The translations under genes were made by a program, and so were the position numbers. A stretch of 37,759 nt of DNA from a virus. The stretch covers positions 1 to 37,759 of IMG/VR virus record IMGVR_UViG_3300047379_000509, one strand, 5' to 3'. The notes below the pieces were generated by a model. That model ran no database searches. It saw nothing but the letters and a program-made list of their open reading frames with translations, and was not told the DNA's origin. Shown here in pieces: positions 22,788 to 29,864 of the stretch (position 1 is the stretch's first letter; each line of letters opens with the position of its first letter).

Positions 22788-24897
22788 CTTTCTGACCCTC
22801 TCCACGCGCGAGTATTGCTTTATAGGAGTTGACTTGTTGTTTGGAACGGGACTTATCTGAGGCGTTTGAGACTACTAAGCCTCGTTTTTCTAATCGTTGG
22901 AGCGATTTGCGTATAGCGGCTGTTTTGCCGTTGATTAGTGGGTCGTAAAACAGATCCTCGATAGTGCGTGATTCGGGGTGAACGACTCTGAGTTTCTGAA
23001 GGACGCGATCAGCAACGGAAGCTGGTGACGTGTTGTTTTCATCCACTTCGGGCGTGAAGTCACTGATGGTGAAGGACAGGTCATCTTGCATTTGCATGAC
23101 GAGCTGGGTGTCCATACGGCCTGAGCGTGACTTCTCGATCGTTATGAGGCGGCTATGACCGCCTACACGGCCTTTCTCCTCGTCAGTCGGCTTGCGTAAC
23201 GCCCAGGTTTCGTCAACAGCATCACGAATGGCTGAGGTGCCCCTGAAGCCACCGTTCTTGTTGGCGTGATGAACGATGAGGATTGTTGTTGCAGGGAAGA
23301 GATCACCATTGTTTTTGGTGAGCCAATACAAGGGCTGAGCAAATTCAGATTTGTTCTCATCAAAGGCTCGACCACCAGAGCAACCAATAAGCGAGTCAAT
23401 GACAACGAGCTTGGGGCGGTGCTTCTCCATGAGCTTGATGAACTGTGCATAACGTTGAAGCTGCCAATCGGTCTGGATCAAGGTCTGGTCAGTGACGGGA
23501 AAATCCATCTCTTCCAGTTGTTCTTTGAGTTGAACCAAAGGCTGATCACCGTTCAGCAGGAGGACAGGGCCTTGTTCGACTGGGACGTGATTGCCACGAA
23601 CCAAAAAGGGTTGACCAGTTGCAATGTGTTTTGCAAGAGCCCAAGCGGACATGGACTTACCGTCACCCCCAGCTCCATAGATCAAGACGACAGAAGGATG
23701 GGGCAGAACATCAGGGATCAAGTAATCACGTTTGGCGTCCAGCTTCATCAGCTCCTTAACGGTCATGAGGTCTTGAGCTTTTTCGTACGACAGTTGATCG
23801 ACGATTAATTTCTCAAGAGCTGATTGATCTCTGTAACCAGCCTGCAGGGCAAGGGTATTGAGCTTGTAATTAACCTCGGCTGGGTTGTCCAGATCAAGGA
23901 TGTGTTTGGCGCGGCGGATGACTTCATCGAAGTCCAGGGTTGCTTGGCGCGTTTCTTGAACTACTTTTTCTTCTGCTGATTTGACGACTTTGGCCAGATC
24001 GTCCGAAAACCTACGGCGTTCTGGATCCTCCCTGTCCGCCAAGAAAATTAAGGTGCCAATACCAATGCCGTTGCCTTTAAAGGTGTTCCAAGCGTCAGCG
24101 CAAGGGTTGGAATCTTCCCATTCAGAGGCGTAATCAGGATCCTCTGCTGACCATGCTGACCAAAGCATGAAGCCCATTTCATTGGGCAAAGCAGAGTTGA
24201 TTGCCATGCCAATTCTGACCCAGTGATCTCTGGAGCCAGCGCCTTTACAGGGGATGACGTTTAGGCAATCACGAACGATCTCAAAGATTTCGTCTTGAGT
24301 GCGGTCAGTGAAATCAAGATCACGTTTGTTGATTGTTTTTGGTGGCTGCTTCATTTCTGCAAGCAACCAATCTGGGGCAACAGGAATGCTATTTAGGTCG
24401 CCTTCAAAGCTGTAGTGACCTTGAGTTGAGTTCTTGCCGCCTGGGTAAGCACCAAAGATGACGCCTTGACGCTTTGAGTTCCAGAGGATCTCGTAGTCAG
24501 GGCAGTCATCAGTAAGCCCATGGCCTTCTACCTGATTCCAGAGGGCTTCTGGGACGCGAAACAGGTACTTAGCTGCATCGTCCTTGGTTGAAGTGATTAT
24601 TGGGGCGTCATCGATGGACGAGCCCCAGACTTTGAGGTGTTTGTTGAGGTGACGATCAACGTCAAGGATGACGATGCCATTGCCGCGAATGCCAGTGAAG
24701 ACACCAACAGCTTTGAGGTCTGGATTGCGCTTGATTGCCAGTGCAACGTCAGCTGGATCAAACTTCGAGTCGTAGCTGGCCTCTAAAGGGTTCTTGCCAG
24801 TAGCAGGCTTGCCAGAGACCATCGGTGCGTCTTTGGCATATATCGGTGCGTAGACCAGGCCAGAAGGCAGCTGGGCAACAAATTCCTGAAGGTTCAT
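22648..24897 (-). CDS. Primase-polymerase / replicative helicase fusion
   Basis: A 749-residue replication protein. The N-terminus (1-190) is prim-pol-like, with GVFTGIRGNGIVILDVDRH holding the putative catalytic acidic residues Asp79 and Asp81, and a C-terminal part of the domain with GVIFGAYPGGKN. Residues about 200-295 match a PriCT-2-like domain (DHWVRIGMAINSALPNE, WEDSNPCADAWNTFKG). Residues about 385-600 are a RecA/RepA-like helicase: Walker A GAGGDGKS (408-415), Walker B KLVVIDS (496-502) and IVHHANK sensor. The C-terminus (640-700) looks like a winged helix. It can prime and unwind DNA for the phage; no phage DNA polymerase is present, so elongation would use the host. Confidence 0.88.
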   Translation of the reverse strand: MNLQEFVAQLPSGLVYAPIYAKDAPMVSGKPATGKNPLEASYDSKFDPADVALAIKRNPDLKAVGVFTGIRGNGIVILDVDRHLNKHLKVWGSSIDDAPIITSTKDDAAKYLFRVPEALWNQVEGHGLTDDCPDYEILWNSKRQGVIFGAYPGGKNSTQGHYSFEGDLNSIPVAPDWLLAEMKQPPKTINKRDLDFTDRTQDEIFEIVRDCLNVIPCKGAGSRDHWVRIGMAINSALPNEMGFMLWSAWSAEDPDYASEWEDSNPCADAWNTFKGNGIGIGTLIFLADREDPERRRFSDDLAKVVKSAEEKVVQETRQATLDFDEVIRRAKHILDLDNPAEVNYKLNTLALQAGYRDQSALEKLIVDQLSYEKAQDLMTVKELMKLDAKRDYLIPDVLPHPSVVLIYGAGGDGKSMSAWALAKHIATGQPFLVRGNHVPVEQGPVLLLNGDQPLVQLKEQLEEMDFPVTDQTLIQTDWQLQRYAQFIKLMEKHRPKLVVIDSLIGCSGGRAFDENKSEFAQPLYWLTKNNGDLFPATTILIVHHANKNGGFRGTSAIRDAVDETWALRKPTDEEKGRVGGHSRLITIEKSRSGRMDTQLVMQMQDDLSFTISDFTPEVDENNTSPASVADRVLQKLRVVHPESRTIEDLFYDPLINGKTAAIRKSLQRLEKRGLVVSNASDKSRSKQQVNSYKAILARGEGQKVSQLGVDASAGAVSEVGHKAGTPLSCPNLLEGSVEIDIGADELGHI

Positions 24898-24924
24898 GTA
24901 CTATGGAAGGGCGGTTATTTAACT

Positions 24925-24969
24925 CTCCCGATTGGCCCCCTGGAACGTGGGCTAGTCGGGAGTTTTTTT
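24925..24969 (+). terminator. Strong plus-strand terminator in the divergent region
   Basis: A 14-bp stem (CTCCCGATTGGCCC at 24925-24938 with GGGCTAGTCGGGAG at 24949-24962, two G-T wobbles) with a 10-base loop and seven T residues at 24963-24969, functional for plus-strand RNA. It lies between the divergent helicase and SSB-like genes, but no plus-strand gene precedes it for over 3.5 kb. It may shield the SSB promoter from antisense transcription or end an antisense/leader RNA. Confidence 0.75.
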
Positions 24970-24976
24970 ATCCTAG
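24968..24976 (-). promoter_or_regulatory. Possible -10 region for the helicase gene (CTAGGATAA)
   Basis: On the minus strand CTAGGATAA occurs here and again at 30958-30950, both upstream of leftward genes. As an extended -10-like element it would give leaders of about 65 and 190 bases. No good -35 is visible at the usual distance. Shared 9-mer in two upstream regions is the only evidence. Confidence 0.33.
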
Positions 24977-24982
24977 CCCATA

Positions 24983-25011
24983 TTGACAAAAGGCAAGGTT
25001 GTTTGTAGTTT
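24983..25011 (+). promoter_or_regulatory. Sigma70-type promoter of the SSB-nuclease operon
   Basis: Perfect -35 TTGACA (24983-24988), 17-base spacer, -10 TAGTTT (25006-25011), 48 bases before the GTG start of the SSB-like gene. It follows directly after the strong plus-strand terminator. This is among the best promoters of the window; the -10 is not consensus, which may fit early or middle timing. Confidence 0.6.
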
Positions 25012-25058
25012 GTTGGAGCGTCAAACACTGACGCGACAACCTACAAGACAACTTTCTC

Positions 25059-25664
25059 GTGAAACTTTCCGCAGGCTTCATCCAATCTCTTGAACAAGAG
25101 AATGACGGTAGTTCTTCTAAAGATAACTACCTTGGATATACAAAACTAGAGCAAGGTAAGCCAGCAAACTTTGCACTTTTAGAGCAAGACCCGCTTGAAT
25201 ACTGGCTTGTCTGGGCAGAAGCCAAGGCATCAGGCTCCATGAAGCCATTCCGTTTTATGGGTCAGCCATCATCTGATGAGATTGATTTAGAGCTTGGCTC
25301 TGAATATGTTCAGTCGATGAATTATGACAAGACAGCTATTCGCAAGCCACAACAATGCTTGACATGGCCTGTTTATAACTGGGACATGGATAGGGTCCAA
25401 GTTCTTGAAGTTTCACACATTTCATTGGCACGTCAGTTTGCAAAGTATGGCTTGAACAAGAAGTACAGCAAGAACTTGCTGGACTGGGATTTCGAGCTGA
25501 GCAAGATCAAAGCTGACATGGTGCGTTATGAGCTGTTGATCGTTCCCCGTGATGAGGACGAGCACAACGAGACGCAAATGGAAAAGGCTTGGCTGCAGGT
25601 GCAGAAGGGTGGCTTTGACCTAAACCGGATGGTGACAGGCGACGATCCGTTTAGCGAGGGTTGA
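25059..25664 (+). CDS. Putative single-stranded DNA-binding protein
   Basis: A 201-residue protein, GTG start. Features: basic/aromatic central part with YWLVWAEAKASGSMKPFRF, LTWPVYNWDMDRVQVLEVSH and LARQFAKYGLNKKYSKNLLDW, as expected for an OB fold that binds ssDNA through aromatic and basic residues. It ends with an acidic tip GDDPFSEG similar to the DDIPF tip by which SSB proteins bind partners. Divergent from the primase-helicase and upstream of the nuclease, so it probably coats ssDNA in replication or recombination. Fold not proven. Confidence 0.62.
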   Translation: MKLSAGFIQSLEQENDGSSSKDNYLGYTKLEQGKPANFALLEQDPLEYWLVWAEAKASGSMKPFRFMGQPSSDEIDLELGSEYVQSMNYDKTAIRKPQQCLTWPVYNWDMDRVQVLEVSHISLARQFAKYGLNKKYSKNLLDWDFELSKIKADMVRYELLIVPRDEDEHNETQMEKAWLQVQKGGFDLNRMVTGDDPFSEG

Positions 25665-25667
25665 ACC

Positions 25668-25997
25668 GTGGAGCCGCATATCAGCGAATCCCTGGGATCA
25701 ATCTCAGAATCTCTTGGTTTTATTGGTAACAACCTTCCTGAAACTCCGTATTTTGAGACTGAGGTCATTGAAAGTGCTTTAAAAGATGTTGCAAATGGAT
25801 TTGATACGCTTTCTCCCCGCATTGGGGGGCAAGAATTATGTCAAAGCTTGGAAAACATCGACGGGCACTTGGCTGAGTTGAATGAAACGATGGACAATCA
25901 ACGCGATTGGCTTCATGACATTCACGTTTCTCTGCGTCATTTAGCTGAGTCAAAGGCTGGCCGTAAACTTGAAGGGTATTGGGAGGACCAAGAGTAA
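25668..25997 (+). CDS. Hypothetical protein
   Basis: A 109-residue protein starting with GTG 25668, 3 bases after the SSB stop. It has helical, acidic sequence with a repeat of ISESLG (SESLGSISESLGFIGNN), later CQSLENIDGHLAELNETMD and a C-terminal acidic end. No recognised motif. Operon position behind the SSB-like gene suggests a role with replication. A strong terminator follows. Confidence 0.55.
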   Translation: MEPHISESLGSISESLGFIGNNLPETPYFETEVIESALKDVANGFDTLSPRIGGQELCQSLENIDGHLAELNETMDNQRDWLHDIHVSLRHLAESKAGRKLEGYWEDQE

Positions 25998-26006
25998 TTT
26001 TGGAGC

Positions 26007-26031
26007 GGGGGCCTTGCGCCCCCTTTTTTTT
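26007..26031 (+). terminator. Rho-independent terminator
   Basis: Perfect 6-bp stem GGGGGC / GCCCCC with loop CTTGC, followed by eight T residues. Ends the SSB-109 residue gene pair; the next gene has an excellent Shine-Dalgarno downstream, so it probably uses its own promoter or read-through. Confidence 0.93.
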
Positions 26032-26062
26032 AATGTAAAGTAAATTTGGGAAGGAGCGTCTA

Positions 26063-26260
26063 ATGCCTGACACAACAGAACTACCCGAGACAGTCACAGA
26101 GTTTCTAGAAGACGGTTCTGTCGCTGTCGTCGTTGGCCACCTAAGAGGTTGGGTTTCGAGCGCCCATTTAATTGAGCCAAAAGCAAACCAGCTAATGCGT
26201 AAATGGCTGGAAGAAAAATCAGAGGCTCTATTGAACGAGGGTTATGACGGAGCAGCCTGA
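26063..26260 (+). CDS. Small hypothetical protein before the nuclease
   Basis: A 65-residue protein with a strong ribosome site (GGAAGGAG, about 8 bases upstream). Sequence PDTTELPETVTEFLEDGSVA then VVVGHLRGWVSSAHLIEP suggests one beta hairpin and a helix (NQLMRKWLEEKSEALLNEG). No motif recognised. It overlaps the nuclease start by 17 bases, so both are coupled. Confidence 0.55.
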   Translation: MPDTTELPETVTEFLEDGSVAVVVGHLRGWVSSAHLIEPKANQLMRKWLEEKSEALLNEGYDGAA

Positions 26261-27062
26261 CGCCCAAGACATATTGGCGTCACTGCGTCGATGGCAACTG
26301 GAACAAGATAACTCTGGTCCATTCAGGGTTTACAGAGATCAAGAAGGGCAGATTTATCACTCTGTCACCCATATCCTGAAGCACACAGCCCCCCAAACCC
26401 AAAAAGATGCATTGGCCCGATGGTCCAAGAGACCTGGCAGTTCATTGGAGCGTGATCTTGCCTGTGACCGGGGTACTGTTGCCCATGAGCATTGCGAGTA
26501 TGTACTCAAGACCGCAGCGAAGTTGGCCCGTCAAAGTGCCAACAAGAAAGGAGCGTGGAAGGTTTGGGATGATGGTTTGGCACGTCCTCCAAAAGCCATC
26601 ACCACCTGGGCACTTAAGAAGTCAGAGAAAGGAGCGCCGAAGGTATCGTGGGCAGCCCGTGAGTACGCCAGAGGTTTATCCGACTGGTTGGTGAGTGGAG
26701 CGGTAACGGCGATTCATGCCTCAGAATTTAGCGTTAGCCATTCATCAGGCTTTGCCGGAACAGCAGACGCCCTGTTGGATACAGAACTAGGGCTGACGAT
26801 CTGCGACTTCAAGACAAGCGGCAGGGAGACCGACAAGCCCGAGTCTTGGCTGAAAGACCATCAAGACCAACTTGGCGCTTATAGCCTCGCCTTATATGAA
26901 AGGGCTGGCATCCGTGTTGGTGGTGGAGCGGTAATCATCGGCAAGCCCAATGGGACCATTCAACTACGGATGCTGAGCGAACTAGAAATGCGTGGATGCG
27001 AGGTTAGGTGGCAGGAACGTTTGGATCGTTACATGGCAATGCTTCAGGTTGGAGCCTTTTGA
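26244..27062 (+). CDS. PD-(D/E)XK nuclease (RecB/Cas4-like exonuclease)
   Basis: A 272-residue protein. Motifs: His81 in RGTVAHEHCEY, GFAGTADALLD with Asp175, ICDFKTSG with Asp188 and Lys190 (the D...(D/E)xK core), and QLGAYSLALYE with Gln209/Tyr213, the usual RecB-type helix. The order and spacing identify a PD-(D/E)XK exonuclease. It likely acts in phage recombination or DNA degradation together with the SSB-like protein. No separate annealing protein is evident. The last 59 bases overlap antisense with the AT-rich gene 27004-27681. Confidence 0.8.
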   Translation: MTEQPDAQDILASLRRWQLEQDNSGPFRVYRDQEGQIYHSVTHILKHTAPQTQKDALARWSKRPGSSLERDLACDRGTVAHEHCEYVLKTAAKLARQSANKKGAWKVWDDGLARPPKAITTWALKKSEKGAPKVSWAAREYARGLSDWLVSGAVTAIHASEFSVSHSSGFAGTADALLDTELGLTICDFKTSGRETDKPESWLKDHQDQLGAYSLALYERAGIRVGGGAVIIGKPNGTIQLRMLSELEMRGCEVRWQERLDRYMAMLQVGAF

Positions 27063-27681
27063 CTTGCCTAGTCATGGCTCTAGAAATTAAAGGAAGCAAA
27101 TGATGAATGTAGTAAACATCATTCATATATTTATATTCCAGGCAAACTTCAGAAGCAATTTTAAGCACTTCTTCTTCTTTGCAATTTTCAAAGTATGACT
27201 CAAAGTATTCTATCTGTTTTTTTCTAGAAAAATTGCATCTTAGTAACTGGCTAAGGGTAAAAAACAATCTCATTGAATTTTTATCTCTTGAATAATACAA
27301 CCAACCTGAGACAGCAGCAAAGCATGAACCTATAAATTTTTCCAATTTTTTATCACGCTCCTCGTATGCCTTAATCCGCTTCTCATATTTTTTTGCATCA
27401 CGCTTGGCACGCTTGTTCTCAACATTCTCTTTAAGGGATAACCTGCAATGGAAAGCAAACTTTTTTGTTATCAATATCTTGCCAGAAATCTTTTTAATCC
27501 AGTTTAGATCCTCGCTATCTCTTTGGTCATCCAAATGAGCCTCAAGATCTTCGACAAGCAATTCGGCCTCATACAATAAGATATTTTGCTGATAATAAGG
27601 TAATTTATAAATGTCTCTAACAAGAAATTCTTCTTGGTAATGGTAACTGAAATACGACAGAGGCTTGTAAGAATGGGGCAT
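27004..27681 (-). CDS. AT-rich hypothetical protein
   Basis: A 225-residue protein from ATG 27681 (a longer frame exists upstream but would run through the divergent gene). It is Lys/Glu/Tyr-rich and helical, for example NILLYEAELLVEDLEAHLDD, then KKYEKRIKAYEERDKKLEKF and a hydrophobic patch FIGSCFAAVSGWLYYSRDK. Base composition is visibly more AT-rich than its neighbours, a sign of recent transfer. It overlaps the nuclease gene tail to tail by 59 bases. Function unknown; an exclusion or host takeover role is only a guess. Confidence 0.58.
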   Translation of the reverse strand: MPHSYKPLSYFSYHYQEEFLVRDIYKLPYYQQNILLYEAELLVEDLEAHLDDQRDSEDLNWIKKISGKILITKKFAFHCRLSLKENVENKRAKRDAKKYEKRIKAYEERDKKLEKFIGSCFAAVSGWLYYSRDKNSMRLFFTLSQLLRCNFSRKKQIEYFESYFENCKEEEVLKIASEVCLEYKYMNDVYYIHHLLPLISRAMTRQVKRLQPEALPCNDPNVPAT

Positions 27682-27713
27682 GGTAGTGTGATTAAGTTTG
27701 CTGGAGCGGTGGG

Positions 27714-27896
27714 ATGAAGCTTGAGGAAGCGTTAGATCTTTGTTATCGGGGAAAGAAGAATGTGGCGAAAGCAGCCGCAGAGGTTGAAATTCCATTCATA
27801 GAGATGAAACATCTGCTGACTGCCTACATTGAAGAACGACCGATAAACGGCCATTCATGGGAAGAAGAGCTAGAAGTTAGTTGGCCTTATTGTTAA
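27714..27896 (+). CDS. Small HTH-like protein
   Basis: A 60-residue plus-strand gene between leftward genes. MKLEEALDLCYRGKKNVAKA followed by AAEVEIPFIEMKHLLTAYIE resembles a short helix-turn-helix. Such small DNA-binding proteins are common in cyanophages. It is divergent (32 bp) from the AT-rich gene and convergent (4-bp overlap) with the end of the early leftward operon. It could be a repressor or activator of those genes. Confidence 0.52.
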   Translation: MKLEEALDLCYRGKKNVAKAAAEVEIPFIEMKHLLTAYIEERPINGHSWEEELEVSWPYC

Positions 27897-28057
27897 TCAT
27901 CAGGATCAACGCGACCAGTCTTTAGGGCATGAAGGTAAGCACGTTCAAGGGTAGTGAGCCCTTTACTGTGTTTATGGTGGAGCGCCGCAAGCGCCCTGGA
28001 CTTAGCGGCTGCTATGACTTCATGGGGCCTATTGTTCCAGTTGATATCACCACTCAT
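27893..28057 (-). CDS. Small hypothetical protein, last of early operon
   Basis: A 54-residue ORF. Start ATG 28057 overlaps the previous stop by ATGA. Sequence SGDINWNNRPHEVIAAAKSR, then ALAALHHKHSKGLTTLERAY, ends in VDPDD. No motif seen. The overlap and helical composition make it real; it ends 4 bases into the convergent HTH-like gene. Confidence 0.55.
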   Translation of the reverse strand: MSGDINWNNRPHEVIAAAKSRALAALHHKHSKGLTTLERAYLHALKTGRVDPDD

Positions 28058-28341
28058 GACCATTCAACCTCATTAATTAAGGACGATAAAACCTTTAATG
28101 ATTGAATGCTTGAAAGTTTGCGTTGAGATCTACCCAAAGCAGCACCAACCATTTCAGGATCACCTAATTTTATGTCGTTCTCCATTTCTTGCCCAATCAA
28201 TTTCAAACAAAGCTCTAAACGTTCTGGGATGTAATTTTCCAGGTGATTTGAGGCTATAGCTTGTCTCCTGCCGATGATGACAGATAGCAATTGATTGATG
28301 GCACGGTCAGCTTGTTGGCGTGAGATTAGTTCTTTAGTCAT
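28054..28341 (-). CDS. Helical hypothetical protein
   Basis: A 95-residue protein (MTKELISRQQADRAINQLLS...) with long amphipathic helices and LCLKLIGQEMENDIKLGDPE in the middle. No membrane helix or known motif. It begins 3 bases after the preceding gene of the operon. A role in early takeover is possible but cannot be read from sequence. Confidence 0.55.
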   Translation of the reverse strand: MTKELISRQQADRAINQLLSVIIGRRQAIASNHLENYIPERLELCLKLIGQEMENDIKLGDPEMVGAALGRSQRKLSSIQSLKVLSSLINEVEWS

Positions 28342-28344
28342 TGA

Positions 28345-28551
28345 TCAATACTGTGGTGTTGGGTCGCAGTAAACTTCAGCTTCAAGTAATGGGATGATTT
28401 CATATTCCAGAAGATCCCGCATCGAATGTGAAAGGTGTTCATCCATCATATGGCGCTTTTTTTCACGTTCAATAACAGACTGAAGTTCTTTAAGGATCCT
28501 CTCAAGCTTGTCTAATTCATATTCTTGTTGTGGTTGGTAGTGGTACGTCAT
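28345..28551 (-). CDS. Helical hypothetical protein, His/Glu-rich
   Basis: A 68-residue protein with coiled-coil-like stretch ELDKLERILKELQSVIEREK and a His/Met-rich patch (KRHMMDEHLSHSMRDLLEYE). Overlaps the previous gene stop by ATGA. Possibly a dimeric small regulator. No recognised family. Confidence 0.55.
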   Translation of the reverse strand: MTYHYQPQQEYELDKLERILKELQSVIEREKKRHMMDEHLSHSMRDLLEYEIIPLLEAEVYCDPTPQY

Positions 28552-28793
28552 GAGTGGTTACGGATGAAGGTTTTGCACTTAGCAACCTGATCGGCATCAA
28601 TAACCTGATCAGGGTCGCAGGAGTTAGACAGCATCAAGCCATCACCTTCTTTGATCGAGTTAAAGGTGCTGACGTAATAGCTGCTAACCAGGGAACCAGC
28701 CCTGGTCTTAAAGAAGATGATCTTCTCAGTTTTGCTGGTGTAACGTCCCAAGGTGGCTATCAAAAGCTCACCGGTTTTGGTGTTGATGTTCAT
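28548..28793 (-). CDS. Hypothetical protein
   Basis: An 81-residue protein. ATG 28793 is used rather than the upstream in-frame ATG because the 51-residue gene 28801-28956 ends just before it. It begins MNINTKTGELLIATLGRYTS and continues IIFFKTRAGSLVSSYYVSTF and a C-terminal acidic/basic part. Beta-rich first half; function unknown. Confidence 0.52.
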   Translation of the reverse strand: MNINTKTGELLIATLGRYTSKTEKIIFFKTRAGSLVSSYYVSTFNSIKEGDGLMLSNSCDPDQVIDADQVAKCKTFIRNHS

Positions 28794-28800
28794 TGGTGCG

Positions 28801-28956
28801 TTAAGCCTCTGTGAGTGCGAATTGGTGGATGCGTTCTTGAAGATCACGGAGAAGGTCGGCACGTTTGGAGTCATGCCATCCTTTCTCTTCAAGAAAGAAC
28901 AGCTCCCAGCTGATGGCATCAACTAGGAGTTCGAGTTCGTGAACGGTTAAATCCAT
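28801..28956 (-). CDS. Small acidic hypothetical protein
   Basis: A 51-residue ORF starting MDLTVHELELLVDAISWELF and ending RADLLRDLQERIHQFALTEA. Helical and acidic, with Trp; similar small genes sit in early phage operons. Stop lies 7 bases before the next start. No motif. Confidence 0.5.
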   Translation of the reverse strand: MDLTVHELELLVDAISWELFFLEEKGWHDSKRADLLRDLQERIHQFALTEA

Positions 28957-28959
28957 TGG

Positions 28960-29319
28960 TTAGGCGAAAGGTGAAACGGATTGGGTGTTGTACCCGTTCC
29001 ATTGTTTGGCTTGGTTCATAGCTTTAATTAAGCTGCAGACTGCTTTGTCGTCACCAGTAGCCACAGAAACCTCCAGACGGTGCTGGAGCATCGCTAGGAC
29101 GCTATCGGTGTTGATTGGTTCGGAAGACTCCTCAAGACTTGGTCCGTCGTCACTCAACTCGATCTCAGCTTGTGCGGCTTGGATGTCGTTGTATGCAGTG
29201 GAACGTGAGACGCAAAATTTTGCGCTGACCATTGTGGCGACTGAAGCTGTACGGATGCCTCGTTCGAGCATTGCTCGGGTGTAACTAAGGCGGGCTTGGA
29301 CTTCCTGCTGGGTTGACAT
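28960..29319 (-). CDS. TerS-like or regulatory helix-turn-helix protein
   Basis: A 119-residue protein. Residues about 20-50 form a HTH (IRTASVATMVSAKFCVSRST, AYNDIQAAQAEI), followed by an acidic linker and a second helical domain SVLAMLQHRLEVSVATGDDK. The layout (HTH, linker, LA.LQH helix) is like the small terminase gene at 31222-31605, suggesting a diverged paralogue. Alternative: an early operon regulator. A 9-bp tandem repeat sits right before its start. Confidence 0.5.
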   Translation of the reverse strand: MSTQQEVQARLSYTRAMLERGIRTASVATMVSAKFCVSRSTAYNDIQAAQAEIELSDDGPSLEESSEPINTDSVLAMLQHRLEVSVATGDDKAVCSLIKAMNQAKQWNGYNTQSVSPFA

Positions 29320-29320
29320 T

Positions 29321-29351
29321 GGACAAGTTGGAAAAGTTGGACAGGTTGGTT
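29321..29351. repeat. 9-bp tandem repeats before the TerS-like gene
   Basis: Three and a half tandem units: TTGGACAAG, TTGGAAAAG, TTGGACAGG, TTGG (plus strand). They fill the whole gap between 29319 and 29350 and touch the start of the HTH gene. They could be an autoregulatory or packaging-like binding site; no other copy group was seen. Confidence 0.7.
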
Positions 29352-29544
29352 ATTTGAGGTTGGGATTGAGTTCTGCTGGTGTTGGAACGGATGGCAGGGA
29401 TTCGCGCCAAAGTTCCTCGGCGATTAAGTCGTCAAGTTTCTGGCGGTCGTAGGCATCCAGCTCCATGGCTTCGATGTCGTCGTCAGATGGTGGCCAGGAT
29501 GGTTCAAGCTCACTGGGGAGCATGAAGTCGTCGGAGTTGTTCAT
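29350..29544 (-). CDS. Small acidic hypothetical protein
   Basis: A 64-residue protein, very acidic (NNSDDFMLPSELEPSWPPSD, DDIEAMELDAYDRQKLDDLI), ending with Pro-rich residues. Start overlaps the preceding stop as TAATG. Such small acidic proteins can mimic DNA or bind host enzymes, but nothing here proves it. Confidence 0.55.
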   Translation of the reverse strand: MNNSDDFMLPSELEPSWPPSDDDIEAMELDAYDRQKLDDLIAEELWRESLPSVPTPAELNPNLK

Positions 29545-29759
29545 TAGTTAAAACCTGAGGTGTTTTGGTGTGGGCCGGTGATGTACCAGGAGCAAACATT
29601 TCCTGGTATCCCTCGCTCTGATAGCGATTGATTCCAACCATCGGCTAGTTCGTCAGCGTCTCGTTGTGAGGCTGACAATTGATAAACCACTTGGTGGCCG
29701 TGTCGTTCTGTGTACTGGCAAAGATGAAAGACGTGGGTTTGTCGTTTGGGTTGGTTCAT
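29544..29759 (-). CDS. First gene of the early leftward operon
   Basis: A 71-residue protein: NQPKRQTHVFHLCQYTERHG, then QVVYQLSASQRDADELADGW, then VCSWYITGPH. It has a beta-alpha arrangement with scattered His/Cys. It is directly downstream of a clear promoter and operator-like inverted repeat. Unknown function. Confidence 0.58.
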   Translation of the reverse strand: MNQPKRQTHVFHLCQYTERHGHQVVYQLSASQRDADELADGWNQSLSERGIPGNVCSWYITGPHQNTSGFN

Positions 29760-29764
29760 TGGTT

Positions 29765-29814
29765 GTAGTTGTAACTACTCCCCCAATATAGTATCAATAT
29801 CGATCAGCCGTCAA
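29765..29814 (-). promoter_or_regulatory. Promoter of the early leftward operon with operator-like inverted repeat
   Basis: On the minus strand -35 TTGACG (plus 29809-29814), 17-base spacer, -10 CTATAT (plus 29786-29791), start of the first gene at 29759. Between the -10 and the gene there is a perfect inverted repeat GTAGTT-GT-AACTAC (29765-29778), a probable repressor site near +1. Strong match for a regulated early promoter. Confidence 0.68.
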
Positions 29815-29825
29815 TAACAAGGCAT

Positions 29826-29850
29826 AAAAAAAGACCCCTAGCTGGGGTCT
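29826..29850 (-). terminator. Rho-independent terminator (leftward)
   Basis: Perfect 7-bp stem AGACCCC / GGGGTCT with a 5-base loop; on the minus strand it is followed by seven T residues (plus 29826-29832). It lies after the 132-residue gene at 29865-30263 and just before the early operon promoter, so it separates the two leftward transcripts. Confidence 0.92.
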
Positions 29851-29864
29851 GTTGGTTGTTTGGG

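Noticed and set aside
23266-23808. Plus-strand ORF of 180 codons inside the helicase gene
   Set aside because: Antisense to the Walker A/B region, whose codons are fixed by the helicase; long antisense frames are expected there. It could be part of an antisense RNA but not a protein.
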